A stretch of 64,000 bases of DNA from Alphaproteobacteria bacterium. Lineage in GTDB: Bacteria; Pseudomonadota; Alphaproteobacteria; Micavibrionales; Micavibrionaceae. Location of the stretch: the NCBI GenBank assembly GCA_030424975.1, contig JAUHVY010000001.1:1175093-1239092 (forward strand). Reading direction: 5' to 3'. Position 1 is the stretch's first letter. The number at the start of each line of letters is the position of its first letter. Under the pieces are notes generated by a model. That model was not told where the DNA came from and ran no database searches. It saw only the letters and a program-made list of their open reading frames with translations. Made by a program: the position numbers and the translations under genes. Shown one piece after another: positions 33,662 to 42,864 of the stretch.

Positions 33662-34765
33662 TTAAGGGTAGCCTTCGCTCTGCATTTCAATCAAACGCGA
33701 AACGGTGCGCTCAAATTCATAGGCATGATCACGTCCTGCATAGAGCTTATCCGCAGGCTTTGCCGCCGATATAATCACGCGGGCACGCGCCTCATACAGT
33801 GCGTCGATAAGATTCATCAGGCGTTTTGCCTCGTTCCGCTTATCCTTCGAAAGCTTTGGCACGCCTTGTAAAATAATACAATTATAACGCTTGGCAATTT
33901 CCAAATAATCTTCCGCGCCATACGGGCGTTCGCATAATTGTGCAAATGTAAACCACGCTACGCCTGCAGCCGCACGCTCCACCACTATTTCCCGCCCTTT
34001 TACATTCAGGCTTTGCTGCTCCACCTTTCGACCTACCGTTAGCTTGGCGAAAATATCCTCAAGCATTTGGTCTGTCTTACGCCCCAGTGGCGTGAAATAT
34101 GTGCCGTCAACCAAGATGCTCTTTGTGCGGTAATCATGCGGACTGTCGAGGTGAACTGCATGAACCTTGGTCTTCAGCAATTTAATGAACGGCAAGAAAC
34201 GATCACGTTGCAGACCGTTTTTATATAAATCATCAGGTGCCCAGTTACTGGTTGCAACAACAATCACTTCGCGCTCAAACAAGATTTTAAACAAGCGCCC
34301 CAAAATCATCGCATCGGTAATATCAACGACATGAAATTCGTCAAAACACAAAATTTTGGCGTTTTGCGCAATGATCTCCGCCAAGGATGGCAAAGCCTGA
34401 TCGACAATCCCCTTTACACTGTCAGAAGCGCTGCGGGTATTAATATAGTTATGAACCTCGATCATAAATTCATGAAAATGCACACGGCGTTTTTTACAAT
34501 CATCCGGCAAACAATCGTAGAACAGATCCATCAACATTGATTTACCGCGCCCCACACCGCCATACATATACACGCCTTTCGGTGTAGGACGATCTGCCTT
34601 GGCTTTGCCTGTAATGCGATCAAAGAAGCTCGGTTTCGGTGTTTCATTATCGCTTAGGATATCTTCATACAGGCGATGCAACGTGACAACAGCACGCTCT
34701 TGCATTGGGTCTGCCAGAATCTCTCCTTTGCTAACTTTACTGCGATATAACTTAAGCGGGGTCAT
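33662..34765 (-). CDS. zapE: Cell division protein ZapE (AFG1-type ATPase)
   Basis: Z-ring-associated AAA ATPase. Walker A GGVGRGKSMLMD is near residue 70 and Walker B CFDEFHVVD near 140. The family elements HFHEFM and ATSNWAPDDLY are also visible. 367 aa is normal. The start overlaps the end of tatC by 14 bases, so it is the distal gene of the Tat/Scp operon. ZapE next to mdh is a common alphaproteobacterial arrangement, here interrupted by one unknown gene. Confidence 0.96.
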   Translation of the reverse strand: MTPLKLYRSKVSKGEILADPMQERAVVTLHRLYEDILSDNETPKPSFFDRITGKAKADRPTPKGVYMYGGVGRGKSMLMDLFYDCLPDDCKKRRVHFHEFMIEVHNYINTRSASDSVKGIVDQALPSLAEIIAQNAKILCFDEFHVVDITDAMILGRLFKILFEREVIVVATSNWAPDDLYKNGLQRDRFLPFIKLLKTKVHAVHLDSPHDYRTKSILVDGTYFTPLGRKTDQMLEDIFAKLTVGRKVEQQSLNVKGREIVVERAAAGVAWFTFAQLCERPYGAEDYLEIAKRYNCIILQGVPKLSKDKRNEAKRLMNLIDALYEARARVIISAAKPADKLYAGRDHAYEFERTVSRLIEMQSEGYP

Positions 34766-35543
34766 TTTCTATCTCTGGTTTATTACCCGTTGTGATGATC
34801 AGGATAATAGACAGTTCATATAACGCAAGCAACGGAATAGCCAGAAGAACTTGTGAAATAACATCAGGCGGGGTCAGAAGCGCGCCGATGACGAAGCTAA
34901 TGATAACCGCGTATTTGCGTTTTTCGCGCAAAAACTCGACAGTAACTATACCTGCGCGCCCCATTAAAGTGAGGAAAACAGGAAGCTGGAAGCATAATCC
35001 AAAAGCAAATATCAAGGTCATGATTAAATCCAGATACGCGCTGATGCGAGCTTCCATTTGTATCGGCAGTGCCATTTCCGATCCTGTTGCCTGAAAGCTC
35101 AGGAAAAAAGGCCATGCCATTGGTAAAACAAGATAATAAACACATGCCCCGCCCATGAAAAACAAGGCGGGCGTAGCAACAAGAAATGGCAGAAAAACAC
35201 GCTTTTCAGTGTTATAAAGGCCGGGCGCAACAAATGACCATATCTGAATCAACAAAATTGGAAATGTCACAAAAATGCCGGCAAAAAACGCTACCTTAAT
35301 ATACGTAAAAAAACCCTCGGTTAAATCCGTATATATCAAACGATGCGTATCATTACTGTCCATTGCGGCTGCCAAAGGCTCCAGCAGAAAACTATAGATC
35401 TCATTCACAAAGAATAAAGCGATGACCGTACCCACGATCATAATACCCATTACCATTAATAAACGCGTACGAAGCTCGACTAAATGTTCAATAACCGGCT
35501 TGGCGGTTTCATCCATGCCTGTACGGCTCTGATCACTACTCAT
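34752..35543 (-). CDS. tatC: Sec-independent protein translocase TatC
   Basis: Twin-arginine signal receptor and core channel protein. Begins with the conserved cytoplasmic segment VIEHLVELRTRLL, followed by six membrane helices. The signature FEFPILLIQIW-like segment (VTFPILLIQIWSFVAPGLY) and FGLCFQLPVF are present. GGAGG is six bases before the ATG at 35543, so the start lies inside the end of tatB (8-base overlap). Longer in-frame starts further upstream are unlikely. 263 aa. Confidence 0.96.
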   Translation of the reverse strand: MSSDQSRTGMDETAKPVIEHLVELRTRLLMVMGIMIVGTVIALFFVNEIYSFLLEPLAAAMDSNDTHRLIYTDLTEGFFTYIKVAFFAGIFVTFPILLIQIWSFVAPGLYNTEKRVFLPFLVATPALFFMGGACVYYLVLPMAWPFFLSFQATGSEMALPIQMEARISAYLDLIMTLIFAFGLCFQLPVFLTLMGRAGIVTVEFLREKRKYAVIISFVIGALLTPPDVISQVLLAIPLLALYELSIILIITTGNKPEIENDPA

Positions 35544-35892
35544 CATCACCCTCCGCCTTATCACGCTTTGCCTTTGCTGTTGTGACCTCTTCGTCTTGGC
35601 GTTTTAATGCCGCCAACTCCTCCGCGGGCAAAATATCATATTCATCATCGGCTGCGGCCTCATCGAACACCACATCGTCTTTGGCCTCGAAATTCACACT
35701 GCGGCGAATATCATCTAAATCGGCATCACGCATAACATCTTCGAATTGTTGTGAAATTGCGAATTTAATGTATTGAAAACGACGGAAAATACGCCCCAGA
35801 GCGATCATAACCGCAGGGATCTCATTGGGGCCTATAACGATAATCGCTACGGCTATAATCAGAAATAGCTCCGGCCAACCAAAATCAAGCAT
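35536..35892 (-). CDS. tatB: Sec-independent protein translocase TatB
   Basis: A single N-terminal membrane helix (MLDFGWPELFLIIAVAIIVI) with the family's GPNEIP hinge is followed by an amphipathic helix and a long acidic tail. The FGWPELF start and GP-x-E-[IL]-P signature distinguish it from TatA. It partners TatC in binding twin-arginine substrates. Separated from tatA by one membrane-protein gene. Confidence 0.93.
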   Translation of the reverse strand: MLDFGWPELFLIIAVAIIVIGPNEIPAVMIALGRIFRRFQYIKFAISQQFEDVMRDADLDDIRRSVNFEAKDDVVFDEAAADDEYDILPAEELAALKRQDEEVTTAKAKRDKAEGDDE

Positions 35893-35904
35893 TTAAACAA
35901 TACC

Positions 35905-36318
35905 TTACATTAAACCTATTATACGAAAACTCAGTAATATTCCTGCGACATAACCGGGAACAACAACAATCCCGTTAAACCCTATCGCAAGCGTCAGCAA
36001 TATACTGCGTTCCTTTTCCGATAGATCACCTTCGTTTTCAAGTTCCTCCTCGGCGAGCTTGGTTTCACGAACTGCGCGTGTAAATTCCCAGAAAATCCCC
36101 ATACAAACAAGAGGGATAATCGAATACCCAAAGAGGTTTTGAATATTTTCATTAAAAAATCCGGTTACGCACAAACAGATACAAAACAAAGATAACGCAG
36201 ATGAAATCAAATGATTGCGACTTCGAAGTTTATCTGCCGTTGCGCCGACTGCAAAAAGAAGAACACAAAAAACAAGATAGCACCAAGCCCAGGCCGGCAT
36301 ATACACAGATGAAAGCAT
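35905..36318 (-). CDS. Membrane protein inserted between tatA and tatB, 137 aa
   Basis: Four or five hydrophobic helices: WCYLVFCVLLFAVGATA, a serine/cysteine-rich one after SRNHLIS, YSIIPLVCMGIFWEF, and a pair around GFNGIVVVPGYVAGILL. A charged cytoplasmic loop EEELENEGDLSEKER separates the last two. The ATG at 36318 is five bases after the tatA stop, so the gene is coupled to tatA. I do not recognise the family. Longer in-frame versions would run backwards through tatA and are rejected. Position suggests a part in export, but that is only inference. Confidence 0.75.
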   Translation of the reverse strand: MLSSVYMPAWAWCYLVFCVLLFAVGATADKLRSRNHLISSALSLFCICLCVTGFFNENIQNLFGYSIIPLVCMGIFWEFTRAVRETKLAEEELENEGDLSEKERSILLTLAIGFNGIVVVPGYVAGILLSFRIIGLM

Positions 36319-36322
36319 CACA

Positions 36323-36562
36323 TTACTCTTTGGCTTCGCTCTTAACGCTGTCCTCTTCAACGGCCTTGGCATCAATAACGGTTTCATCTGTAACGGCTTT
36401 TGCCTTGGCATTTGCGTTACTCTGATCTTCTTCTTTCATGCCTTTTTTGAAACTGTTTATCCCTTTTGCAAGGTTTTCCATCATATCCGGAATACGCTTA
36501 TATCCGAAAATCAGCATAAACAGCAGTATTACTACAATAATTTGCGTTGGCCCCGGCATCAT
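36323..36562 (-). CDS. tatA: Sec-independent protein translocase TatA
   Basis: 79-residue protein with the TatA plan: a short N-terminus, one membrane helix (TQIIVVILLFMLIFGYKRIP) with the FG hinge, an amphipathic helix NLAKGINSFKKGMKEE, and an acidic disordered tail. It oligomerises to open the twin-arginine pore. The start lies seven bases after the scpB stop. Confidence 0.93.
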   Translation of the reverse strand: MMPGPTQIIVVILLFMLIFGYKRIPDMMENLAKGINSFKKGMKEEDQSNANAKAKAVTDETVIDAKAVEEDSVKSEAKE

Positions 36563-36568
36563 ATCGTT

Positions 36569-37261
36569 TTATCCTTCCAGATCTTGTATTTCATCTTCCA
36601 AATATTCAAAGTCATCTTCTTCTAACTCTTCTGCATCCTCTTGTCCAGAGGGACGCGGCATAGAGGCGGCATCGCCTTCTTCCCCTTTGCCCGTAAACAG
36701 GTCATCCTGATGAACTGTTTCAATTGCAGGACGACGATCCAGTAAGCCCGAAGCCTTCATTTCATCCATGCCCGGTAAATCTGTAATTGCTTCTAATGCG
36801 AAATGATCAAGGAAACCGTTTGTTGTCACCCATGTAAGCGGCCGCCCCAATGTTTCGCGGCGACGCCCGGGTTTGACCCACCCCATTTCCATGAGCATAT
36901 CCAACGTCCCCTTATGCGTACCAACACCACGAATATTTTCAATTTCCGCGCGTGTAACGGGTTGGTGATACGCAATAATAGACAACGTTTCCATGGCCGC
37001 CCGTGAGAGCTTCTTACTCACCTGCTTTTCGACGCTTAAATCCTCTGCAAGATCTTTGGCCGTACGGAACGCCCATTGCCCTTGAATATTCAACAAGTTA
37101 ACACCGCGATCAGCATATTCATTTTGTAATTCCAACAATATGCCGCCGACATCCGCGCCATCAGGCATATATTCATGCAATGTATTCGTACTCATCGGTT
37201 CTGACGCCGCAAATAACAACGCCTCCAATAATCTTTTGTTTTTATCTTTTACCTCAACCAT
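36569..37261 (-). CDS. scpB: Segregation and condensation protein B
   Basis: Winged-helix kleisin partner of SMC-ScpA. LLEALLFAASEPMS at the N-terminus, LSRAAMETLSIIAYHQPVTRAEIENIRGV in the centre and RPLTWVTTNGFLDHFALE are family landmarks. The acidic Glu/Asp-rich tail of about 45 residues is longer than usual. ATG 37261 overlaps the upstream gene's stop by eight bases. Confidence 0.96.
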   Translation of the reverse strand: MVEVKDKNKRLLEALLFAASEPMSTNTLHEYMPDGADVGGILLELQNEYADRGVNLLNIQGQWAFRTAKDLAEDLSVEKQVSKKLSRAAMETLSIIAYHQPVTRAEIENIRGVGTHKGTLDMLMEMGWVKPGRRRETLGRPLTWVTTNGFLDHFALEAITDLPGMDEMKASGLLDRRPAIETVHQDDLFTGKGEEGDAASMPRPSGQEDAEELEEDDFEYLEDEIQDLEG

Positions 37262-37658
37262 ACGCCATTCCCATTGCAATATAATATGCCGCAACAATCA
37301 CCAGAAACGGCAACACAAAACCTTTGATTAACACCGAGAACAGGCTAGCCTTGTCCTTGGTGTTATACATTTTATGCATGTCATCAATATTATAGCTGTG
37401 AACCGACACGCCTTTGTCTTTTTTGCTGCTTTTATAGCCTTTTTTCTCTGTATAAACTTTGTTTACAAACTTTTCCTGCTGCCTTTTTTCCTTAAAAAAC
37501 GGACGTATAAACAGCCACAAAAAAGCACCGATTAAAAAACAAACAATCTGCGTTGTGAAAATCACACCTAACAAGACCACCCATGGCGGCGCATAATCAT
37601 ACATCCAATCAGGTACGCCGAAAATCCATAGCACGTTCATCAAGAAATTATTTATCAC
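37254..37658 (-). CDS. Hypothetical membrane protein between scpA and scpB, 134 aa
   Basis: Two or three hydrophobic segments: VVLLGVIFTTQIVCFLIGAF near residues 27-46 and VLIKGFVLPFLVIVAAYYIA near 107-128. Between them is a very basic Lys/Tyr-rich loop (KEKRQQEKF, KKGYKSSKKDKG). Its start is two bases after scpA and its stop overlaps the scpB start. Unrecognised. A basic loop flanked by helices could contact DNA or lipids, but nothing proves it. Confidence 0.8.
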   Translation of the reverse strand: MINNFLMNVLWIFGVPDWMYDYAPPWVVLLGVIFTTQIVCFLIGAFLWLFIRPFFKEKRQQEKFVNKVYTEKKGYKSSKKDKGVSVHSYNIDDMHKMYNTKDKASLFSVLIKGFVLPFLVIVAAYYIAMGMAYG

Positions 37659-37660
37659 GG

Positions 37661-38494
37661 CTATTCATCTTCCTCGTCACGATCATGGCGCGTGCGCATA
37701 TAAATCGGGCGAAACAACCCGTCTTGCCTGAACTCAAGTTTGCCCTGTTTTGCCAATTCCAAACCGGCCGTAAACGTAGAAGCCAACGCCGAGCGCGCAT
37801 ATAGTGAATCCTGCAAATTATCAGGTACGAAGCTTTGCAACGTTGCCCATACACTACGTACGCCCTGGCGCGGCAACGCACCAAGCATTTTGGTCAAACG
37901 CCCCATCGCATTTTCCGTCGACATCAACCTGAACTCAGGTAAATCATACCCCGTATCATCATTGCGGCGTTGAATATTGCCATAGGATTTTATCAAATCG
38001 AATAGAGATACCTTCCATTGCGTGACAATGGTGGTCTCAACGCCCTCGGGCTGCCCTCTGCCATAGATGCCCTGCCCTAGTTGCGGTCGATCCAGAAGCT
38101 TTTCCGCCGCATTTTGCATTGCCTCTAATCGCATCAGTTGGAACTGCAGCGCCTGCGCCATCTCTTCTGCGCTCGGCTCATCGTCATTTTCCTCCTTCGG
38201 AAGGAATAAACGCGATTTCAAATAAGCCAGCCACGCCGCCATCACCAAATATTCAGCCGCTAGCTCTAAATTTCGCTGTTTCGCGCGATCAATGAATTCC
38301 AGATATTGCCGCACCAATTGCAAAATAGAAATTTTTGTCAGGTCAACTTTTTGATTTCTTGACAGCTCGAGCAAGACATCGATCGGCCCCTCGTAACCAT
38401 CAATATTGAGCAAAAGCTGATCGACATTTTCCCGTGTTTCAATATCAGAAACACCATCCTCTGTCGTATTCAGCTCCCCCTCATCTTCATTCAT
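37661..38494 (-). CDS. scpA: Segregation and condensation protein A
   Basis: Kleisin of the SMC condensin complex. Conserved N-terminal YEGPIDVLLELSRNQKVDLTKISILQLVRQYLEFI, the LVMAAWLAYLKSRLFLP helix, and a C-terminal winged-helix domain. The start at 38494 shares bases with the nagZ stop (ATGA), giving 277 aa. A longer frame would run into nagZ. Confidence 0.96.
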   Translation of the reverse strand: MNEDEGELNTTEDGVSDIETRENVDQLLLNIDGYEGPIDVLLELSRNQKVDLTKISILQLVRQYLEFIDRAKQRNLELAAEYLVMAAWLAYLKSRLFLPKEENDDEPSAEEMAQALQFQLMRLEAMQNAAEKLLDRPQLGQGIYGRGQPEGVETTIVTQWKVSLFDLIKSYGNIQRRNDDTGYDLPEFRLMSTENAMGRLTKMLGALPRQGVRSVWATLQSFVPDNLQDSLYARSALASTFTAGLELAKQGKLEFRQDGLFRPIYMRTRHDRDEEDE

Positions 38495-39522
38495 GCCGCC
38501 AAGCTTCCGAAGGAGGCCGCCCGTGAAAGGCGTGCCAAAGTTTGCTCTCTTGTTTTCGGCAGAGCCTGCGCAAGCGCACACATCGGCTCGAACTCACCCG
38601 CACAATAAAGTGCCAGATCACAGCCAGCATTCAAGCTTGCCAATGCCTTTTCAGCCGCACCGCCATATGAATCCAGTGCCTTCATGTCCAGATCATCACC
38701 AATCAAAATGCCATCAAAACCAATATCCTCACGGATTACCTTTATTGCATCAGACGATACCGATACGGGATGTTTTGGATCGAGCGCATCATAGGTAATA
38801 TGCGCGGTCATCGCCCAAACGGCATGCCCGATATCAGATGCGCTAATATCTTTAAACGGTTTAAAATCAACGGCGGACAAATCATCATATGATGTATCCA
38901 AATGCGGCAATTCCAAATGGCTGTCTGCGCCTGCACGGCCGTGACCCGGAATATGCTTGATAATCGGCGTTATACCAACACTCAGAAAATGCCGACAGAC
39001 AGACAAACCTAAACGCGCAACAACCGCAGGATCAGATGAGAATGACCGATCACCGATAATGTCATGCGCGCCGTCAAAAAACACATCCAAAACAGGCGCA
39101 CAATCAACATTGATGCCAAGGTCATTCAACTCCTCTGCCATGCGCAGGGTTTCGAACCTTAATTCCTCTAATGCTTTTTCAGGGTTTTCAGAAAATAAAT
39201 CTCCGTAATCACGCATCGGGCGAAAGTCACGCCAATGAGGCGGACGCAAACGTTGCACACGACCGCCCTCTTGATCAATCAGAACAGGGCAATCACGCCC
39301 GACCGTTTCTTTTAAATCATCAACCAACCTGCGGAGCTGTTTCGGGTTGTCGCAATTGCGTTTAAACAGGATAAAGCCGAACGGATCACAGTCACGGAAC
39401 AACGCACGTTCATCCTCGCTGAGTAGTAATCCTTGGAGAGAGAAAATAGAGGCGCAGGAATTTTCTGCGCCTTTTGAATAATCATTGGCGCGATACGCCG
39501 CGGCGGCCGGATTATTTGACAA
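38491..39522 (-). CDS. nagZ: Beta-N-acetylhexosaminidase NagZ (GH3)
   Basis: Cytoplasmic enzyme of peptidoglycan recycling that removes GlcNAc from 1,6-anhydro-muropeptides. Landmarks are DQEGGRVQRLRPP, the GH3 signature IKHIPGHGRAGADSH, and the nucleophile region IGDDLDMKAL. Start codon TTG at 39522 is supported by GGAGGG seven bases upstream. It overlaps the SPOR gene by 11 bases. Its substrates would come from transglycosylases such as the one at 30427. Confidence 0.96.
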   Translation of the reverse strand: MSNNPAAAAYRANDYSKGAENSCASIFSLQGLLLSEDERALFRDCDPFGFILFKRNCDNPKQLRRLVDDLKETVGRDCPVLIDQEGGRVQRLRPPHWRDFRPMRDYGDLFSENPEKALEELRFETLRMAEELNDLGINVDCAPVLDVFFDGAHDIIGDRSFSSDPAVVARLGLSVCRHFLSVGITPIIKHIPGHGRAGADSHLELPHLDTSYDDLSAVDFKPFKDISASDIGHAVWAMTAHITYDALDPKHPVSVSSDAIKVIREDIGFDGILIGDDLDMKALDSYGGAAEKALASLNAGCDLALYCAGEFEPMCALAQALPKTREQTLARLSRAASFGSLAA

Positions 39523-40711
39523 CGAGGCACCCTCCCGGTTTTCCTGATTTTTTCAATGAATCACAAATCTCGGTCGCGCTACCCTTGCTCATCGGACCGG
39601 CTTGTATACGGTAAAATGTACCGCTGGCTAGTGATGCCTCTTGGACGCGGAATTTAGACGATTTTAAAACACCGTATTTCGCCTGCATTTTTGCCCATTC
39701 ACCGCCTGCACGTGCTGGGTCTGTAATACTTGCTAATTGTACGAAATAATTACCCGCCGTAATCTCTGGCGCAGCGTTTAAGCCTGCCGCGGGCTCGATT
39801 GACGACGCACCAGACGCGGCGGCCTCTTTTTCCTGTAAAACATTACGAACATATTCAATCGTTTCAGGTGCCTGTCCCGGCGCATTGACTTTACCAGGTA
39901 CTTTCGCAACAACAGGTGCAGCAGGTTTACCTTGTGCAGCCGCAGAAGCAACCTTCATTTCAAATTCACCCACGCCTTCATTTGCATTTGTTTCAGCAAC
40001 CTCAGATGAAACAGAACCGATTTTTTGTAAAATGTTATTGGCGCTTGGCTCTTTAATTTCAAATGATGATGACGCGCTTTGTGTAACCTCTGTCTCAGGC
40101 TTGGATACTTCGGAAGATGAGGACACGGCATCGCTACCATCAACGTCTTTCACTGTAATTGTTTTTACGCTTTGCGCATCGGCAAAAACATCTACGGCCT
40201 GATCTTCGGCATCACGCGGTAACGCACCGACCATCGCATCGTCTTCAGGCTTTTCATAGAATTCAGAAGCCGCAGCGGAGCTTTCCATTGCCTTCGCAAT
40301 TGCTTCCTCCTTTGAGCTCATAATCTGTTTCTGACGTTCCAGCAAATTTTTGATCTGCTGTGCATCTGCCTGAATCGAAGGCTGCCCTGCGCGGGCTAGT
40401 AATGTGCTGTCTGTGTTTGGCACTTTCAAGCCACCCGGCTCGCTTGGCTTAACCTTGATAGCGCCCAAGTCGGCCTTCACAATCGGCACAGCCTTTTGCT
40501 CTTGCTCGGCCGGGTATGCAATATACACAGCGCCAACAAACAAAGCCGCCGCCCCCAGTAAAGCGCAAGTCGCAAAAACAGGACTTTTTGATTGCCCTTT
40601 TAACGCACTACTAAAGCCTGCAAAACGGCTTTGCGGTACCGGACGCTGTTTTTTTGGTGCCTTCAGGTAATGATCATACCCGTATTGGTGAAATTGGTTT
40701 CCCTGACTCAT
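39512..40711 (-). CDS. SPOR-domain inner-membrane protein, 399 aa
   Basis: A cytoplasmic basic N-terminus of about 45 residues precedes one membrane helix (FATCALLGAAALFVGAVYIA). A long Ala/Ser/Pro/Glu-rich periplasmic linker follows, then a C-terminal SPOR domain at about 320-399 (YFVQLASITDPARA...FYRIQAGPMSKGSA...CLVVK). SPOR domains bind denuded glycan at the septum, so a cell-division or wall role is likely. Its place ahead of nagZ-scpA-scpB is the standard alphaproteobacterial one. Confidence 0.93.
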   Translation of the reverse strand: MSQGNQFHQYGYDHYLKAPKKQRPVPQSRFAGFSSALKGQSKSPVFATCALLGAAALFVGAVYIAYPAEQEQKAVPIVKADLGAIKVKPSEPGGLKVPNTDSTLLARAGQPSIQADAQQIKNLLERQKQIMSSKEEAIAKAMESSAAASEFYEKPEDDAMVGALPRDAEDQAVDVFADAQSVKTITVKDVDGSDAVSSSSEVSKPETEVTQSASSSFEIKEPSANNILQKIGSVSSEVAETNANEGVGEFEMKVASAAAQGKPAAPVVAKVPGKVNAPGQAPETIEYVRNVLQEKEAAASGASSIEPAAGLNAAPEITAGNYFVQLASITDPARAGGEWAKMQAKYGVLKSSKFRVQEASLASGTFYRIQAGPMSKGSATEICDSLKKSGKPGGCLVVK

Positions 40712-40811
40712 CTCGCCTATCCTTATAACTCAAGCAATCGTGAAATCCTGACCCCCTGGCCCCACGCAAGAGAATCACACATAAATTTTGATATGCCGCA
40801 TTATAACAAGA

Positions 40812-42008
40812 TCAGCGCAAATCCCAATAGAGGTCAAACAGGCGTTCATGCTCTCTGATGGCGTATCTGTCGGTCATACCGGCAATGTAATCCGCCACAA
40901 TGCGCGCGCGTAACTGTTCATCATCAACGGCTCCAGCCTCCTCGACGCGGCGCTGCCAGTTGTCGGGAAATAATTGATAATTCTTGTGGAAAGCTTCGAA
41001 CAAGTCACCGACAATGCGCTCAACCTTAATGCGGATACGGTTAATCGAGTAATGTCGATACATGCGGTTATACAAGAAGGAGCGCAGTTTCTGGACATCT
41101 TCGAACATTTCCGGTGAAAATGCGACAACCTGCATACCGCACATGCGAATGTCTTCGGGCGATTCGGGTTTTACCTTCGCCAGATTTTCACGCGTTTGTG
41201 CCAACACGTCATCCGCCATCACGCCGATCATATCGCGCTTTAGCTCCTGTATCAGATACCGCTGCTCTATGCCCGGATATTTATTACGAATATCAGTTAT
41301 AACACGTTGAATTAGCGGCACTTCTTCGATATCTGAAATAGAAAACAATCCGGCGCGTATACCATCTTCCACATCGTGGTTATTATAGGCAATATCATCG
41401 GACAATGCGGCAACCTGCGCCTCCATTGAGGCATAGGTCGTAAAACGCATATCCATTTTTTCCTGCAACTCACGCGCTGCAATATGCGGCGCGCCATGCA
41501 CAGGGCCGTTATGCTTAATCACCCCTTCCAATGTTTCCCATGTCAAATTCAAACCGTTCCATTTCGGGTACTTACGCTCAAGCGTCGTTAACACGCGCAA
41601 AGATTGATCATTATGTTCAAAACGCCCGAACGGCTCCATCGCGTCTTGCAGGAACTCCTCCCCGATATGAGCGAAAGGCGTGTGCCCCAAATCATGCGCA
41701 AGGGCAATGGTTTCCGCCAGATCCTCGTTCACCATAAAGGCGCGCGCAAGTGTTCGTGTAATCTGCGCCACCTCCAACGTATGCGTCAGACGTGTACGGT
41801 AATGATCCCCTTCGTGATAGACAAACACCTGCGTTTTATATTTCAAACGACGAAAAGCGCTGGCGTGAATAATACGATCGCGGTCCCGTTGAAAGGCGTT
41901 TCTGTGGCGGCTTTCGGGTTCTTCATGAACGCGCCCCAATGTTTCTTCGGGCTTGCTGGCATAGGCCGCCAAAGGAAGTGCGCAATAGTTATAAGATGTT
42001 TGTTCCAT
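40812..42008 (-). CDS. dgt: dGTP triphosphohydrolase-like HD protein
   Basis: HD-domain deoxynucleoside-triphosphate hydrolase (type-2 dGTPase-like). HASAFRRLKYKTQVF, RTRLTHTLEVAQI, the metal-binding HD of ALAHDLGHTPFAHIGE, and LSDDIAYNNHDVEDG are all present. 398 aa is typical. In many alphaproteobacteria argS lies between dgt and the SPOR gene; here only about 100 bases separate them. Confidence 0.95.
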   Translation of the reverse strand: MEQTSYNYCALPLAAYASKPEETLGRVHEEPESRHRNAFQRDRDRIIHASAFRRLKYKTQVFVYHEGDHYRTRLTHTLEVAQITRTLARAFMVNEDLAETIALAHDLGHTPFAHIGEEFLQDAMEPFGRFEHNDQSLRVLTTLERKYPKWNGLNLTWETLEGVIKHNGPVHGAPHIAARELQEKMDMRFTTYASMEAQVAALSDDIAYNNHDVEDGIRAGLFSISDIEEVPLIQRVITDIRNKYPGIEQRYLIQELKRDMIGVMADDVLAQTRENLAKVKPESPEDIRMCGMQVVAFSPEMFEDVQKLRSFLYNRMYRHYSINRIRIKVERIVGDLFEAFHKNYQLFPDNWQRRVEEAGAVDDEQLRARIVADYIAGMTDRYAIREHERLFDLYWDLR

Positions 42009-42049
42009 TTTAGTTGATTACCTAAGAGTTGACGCTGTATATTACTATC

Positions 42050-42370
42050 ATGGACATGAAAATCGATGACAGCGCGGTAAAGCGTATAAAAGAGTTAAGG
42101 TCGGCGCAAGACAAAGATGCACTAATGCTTCGCATTCGTGTGGAGGGTGGCGGCTGCTCAGGGTTTCAATACAAGCTGGAGCTTACCGAGGATAAGAATG
42201 AAAAAGACCTTATCTTTGGCGATAGCGTTCTGACCGATGATATATCGATGGGCTTTTTGGATGGCGCCACCATTTCATTTGAACAGGGTTTAATCGGGTC
42301 CGAATTCAAAATCAACAACCCGAATGCCACGGCCGGATGCGGTTGCGGCACGTCATTTTCAATTATGTAG
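42050..42370 (+). CDS. A-type iron-sulfur carrier (IscA/ErpA/HesB family)
   Basis: Carries and delivers Fe-S clusters to apoproteins. The three ligands are present: C36 in GGGCSGFQY and C97/C99 in AGCGCGTSF. Residues 30-45 and the C-terminus match the family, at 106 aa. The start is taken as ATG 42050 although an ATG lies two codons further on. It is divergent from dgt across a 40-base gap, another common alphaproteobacterial pairing. IscA versus ErpA cannot be decided here. Confidence 0.94.
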   Translation: MDMKIDDSAVKRIKELRSAQDKDALMLRIRVEGGGCSGFQYKLELTEDKNEKDLIFGDSVLTDDISMGFLDGATISFEQGLIGSEFKINNPNATAGCGCGTSFSIM

Positions 42371-42484
42371 TCCCTAATACGCAAATGACCACATATGTAT
42401 GAAAAACAGCGACTTACTTCCGTCATTCGCGAAATTAAATTACATTTAATGCTAATATTTCTTCGCATTTATGGGGGAGCTTAA

Positions 42485-42847
42485 ATGTCAGACCAAACTT
42501 TATTTGAAAAATTAGGCGGAAAGCCTGCAATTGATGCTGCTGTTGATATTTTTTACGATAAAATCATGGCGGATGAGCGGGTTAACCATCTGTTCGAGGG
42601 CGTTGATATGAAACGTCAACGCGCAAAACAAAAGGCATTTATGACCTATGCATTTGGCGGCGCACCGAATTATTCAGGGGAATCCATGCGTAAGGCTCAT
42701 GCGCATTTAGACTTGAACGAAGGGCATTTCAATGCGGTTGCTGAAGATTTGATTGCGACATTAAATGATCTGAACGTGCCGCAAAACCTTATTGATGAGG
42801 TTATCGCCATTGTGAGCACAACAAAGAATGATGTCTTAAACCTTTAA
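42485..42847 (+). CDS. Group I truncated haemoglobin
   Basis: 120-residue globin beginning LFEKLGGKPAIDAAVDIFYDKI, with Phe-Tyr at the B9-B10 position that stabilises bound ligand. Continues with FMTYAFGGAPNYSG and the proximal-His region MRKAHAHLDLNEGHF. Such proteins bind O2 or NO and often detoxify NO. GGGGGAG precedes the ATG. It is not obviously in an operon with the Fe-S carrier, given 114 bases between them. Confidence 0.94.
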   Translation: MSDQTLFEKLGGKPAIDAAVDIFYDKIMADERVNHLFEGVDMKRQRAKQKAFMTYAFGGAPNYSGESMRKAHAHLDLNEGHFNAVAEDLIATLNDLNVPQNLIDEVIAIVSTTKNDVLNL

Positions 42848-42864
42848 ACAATATTGGCACATGG

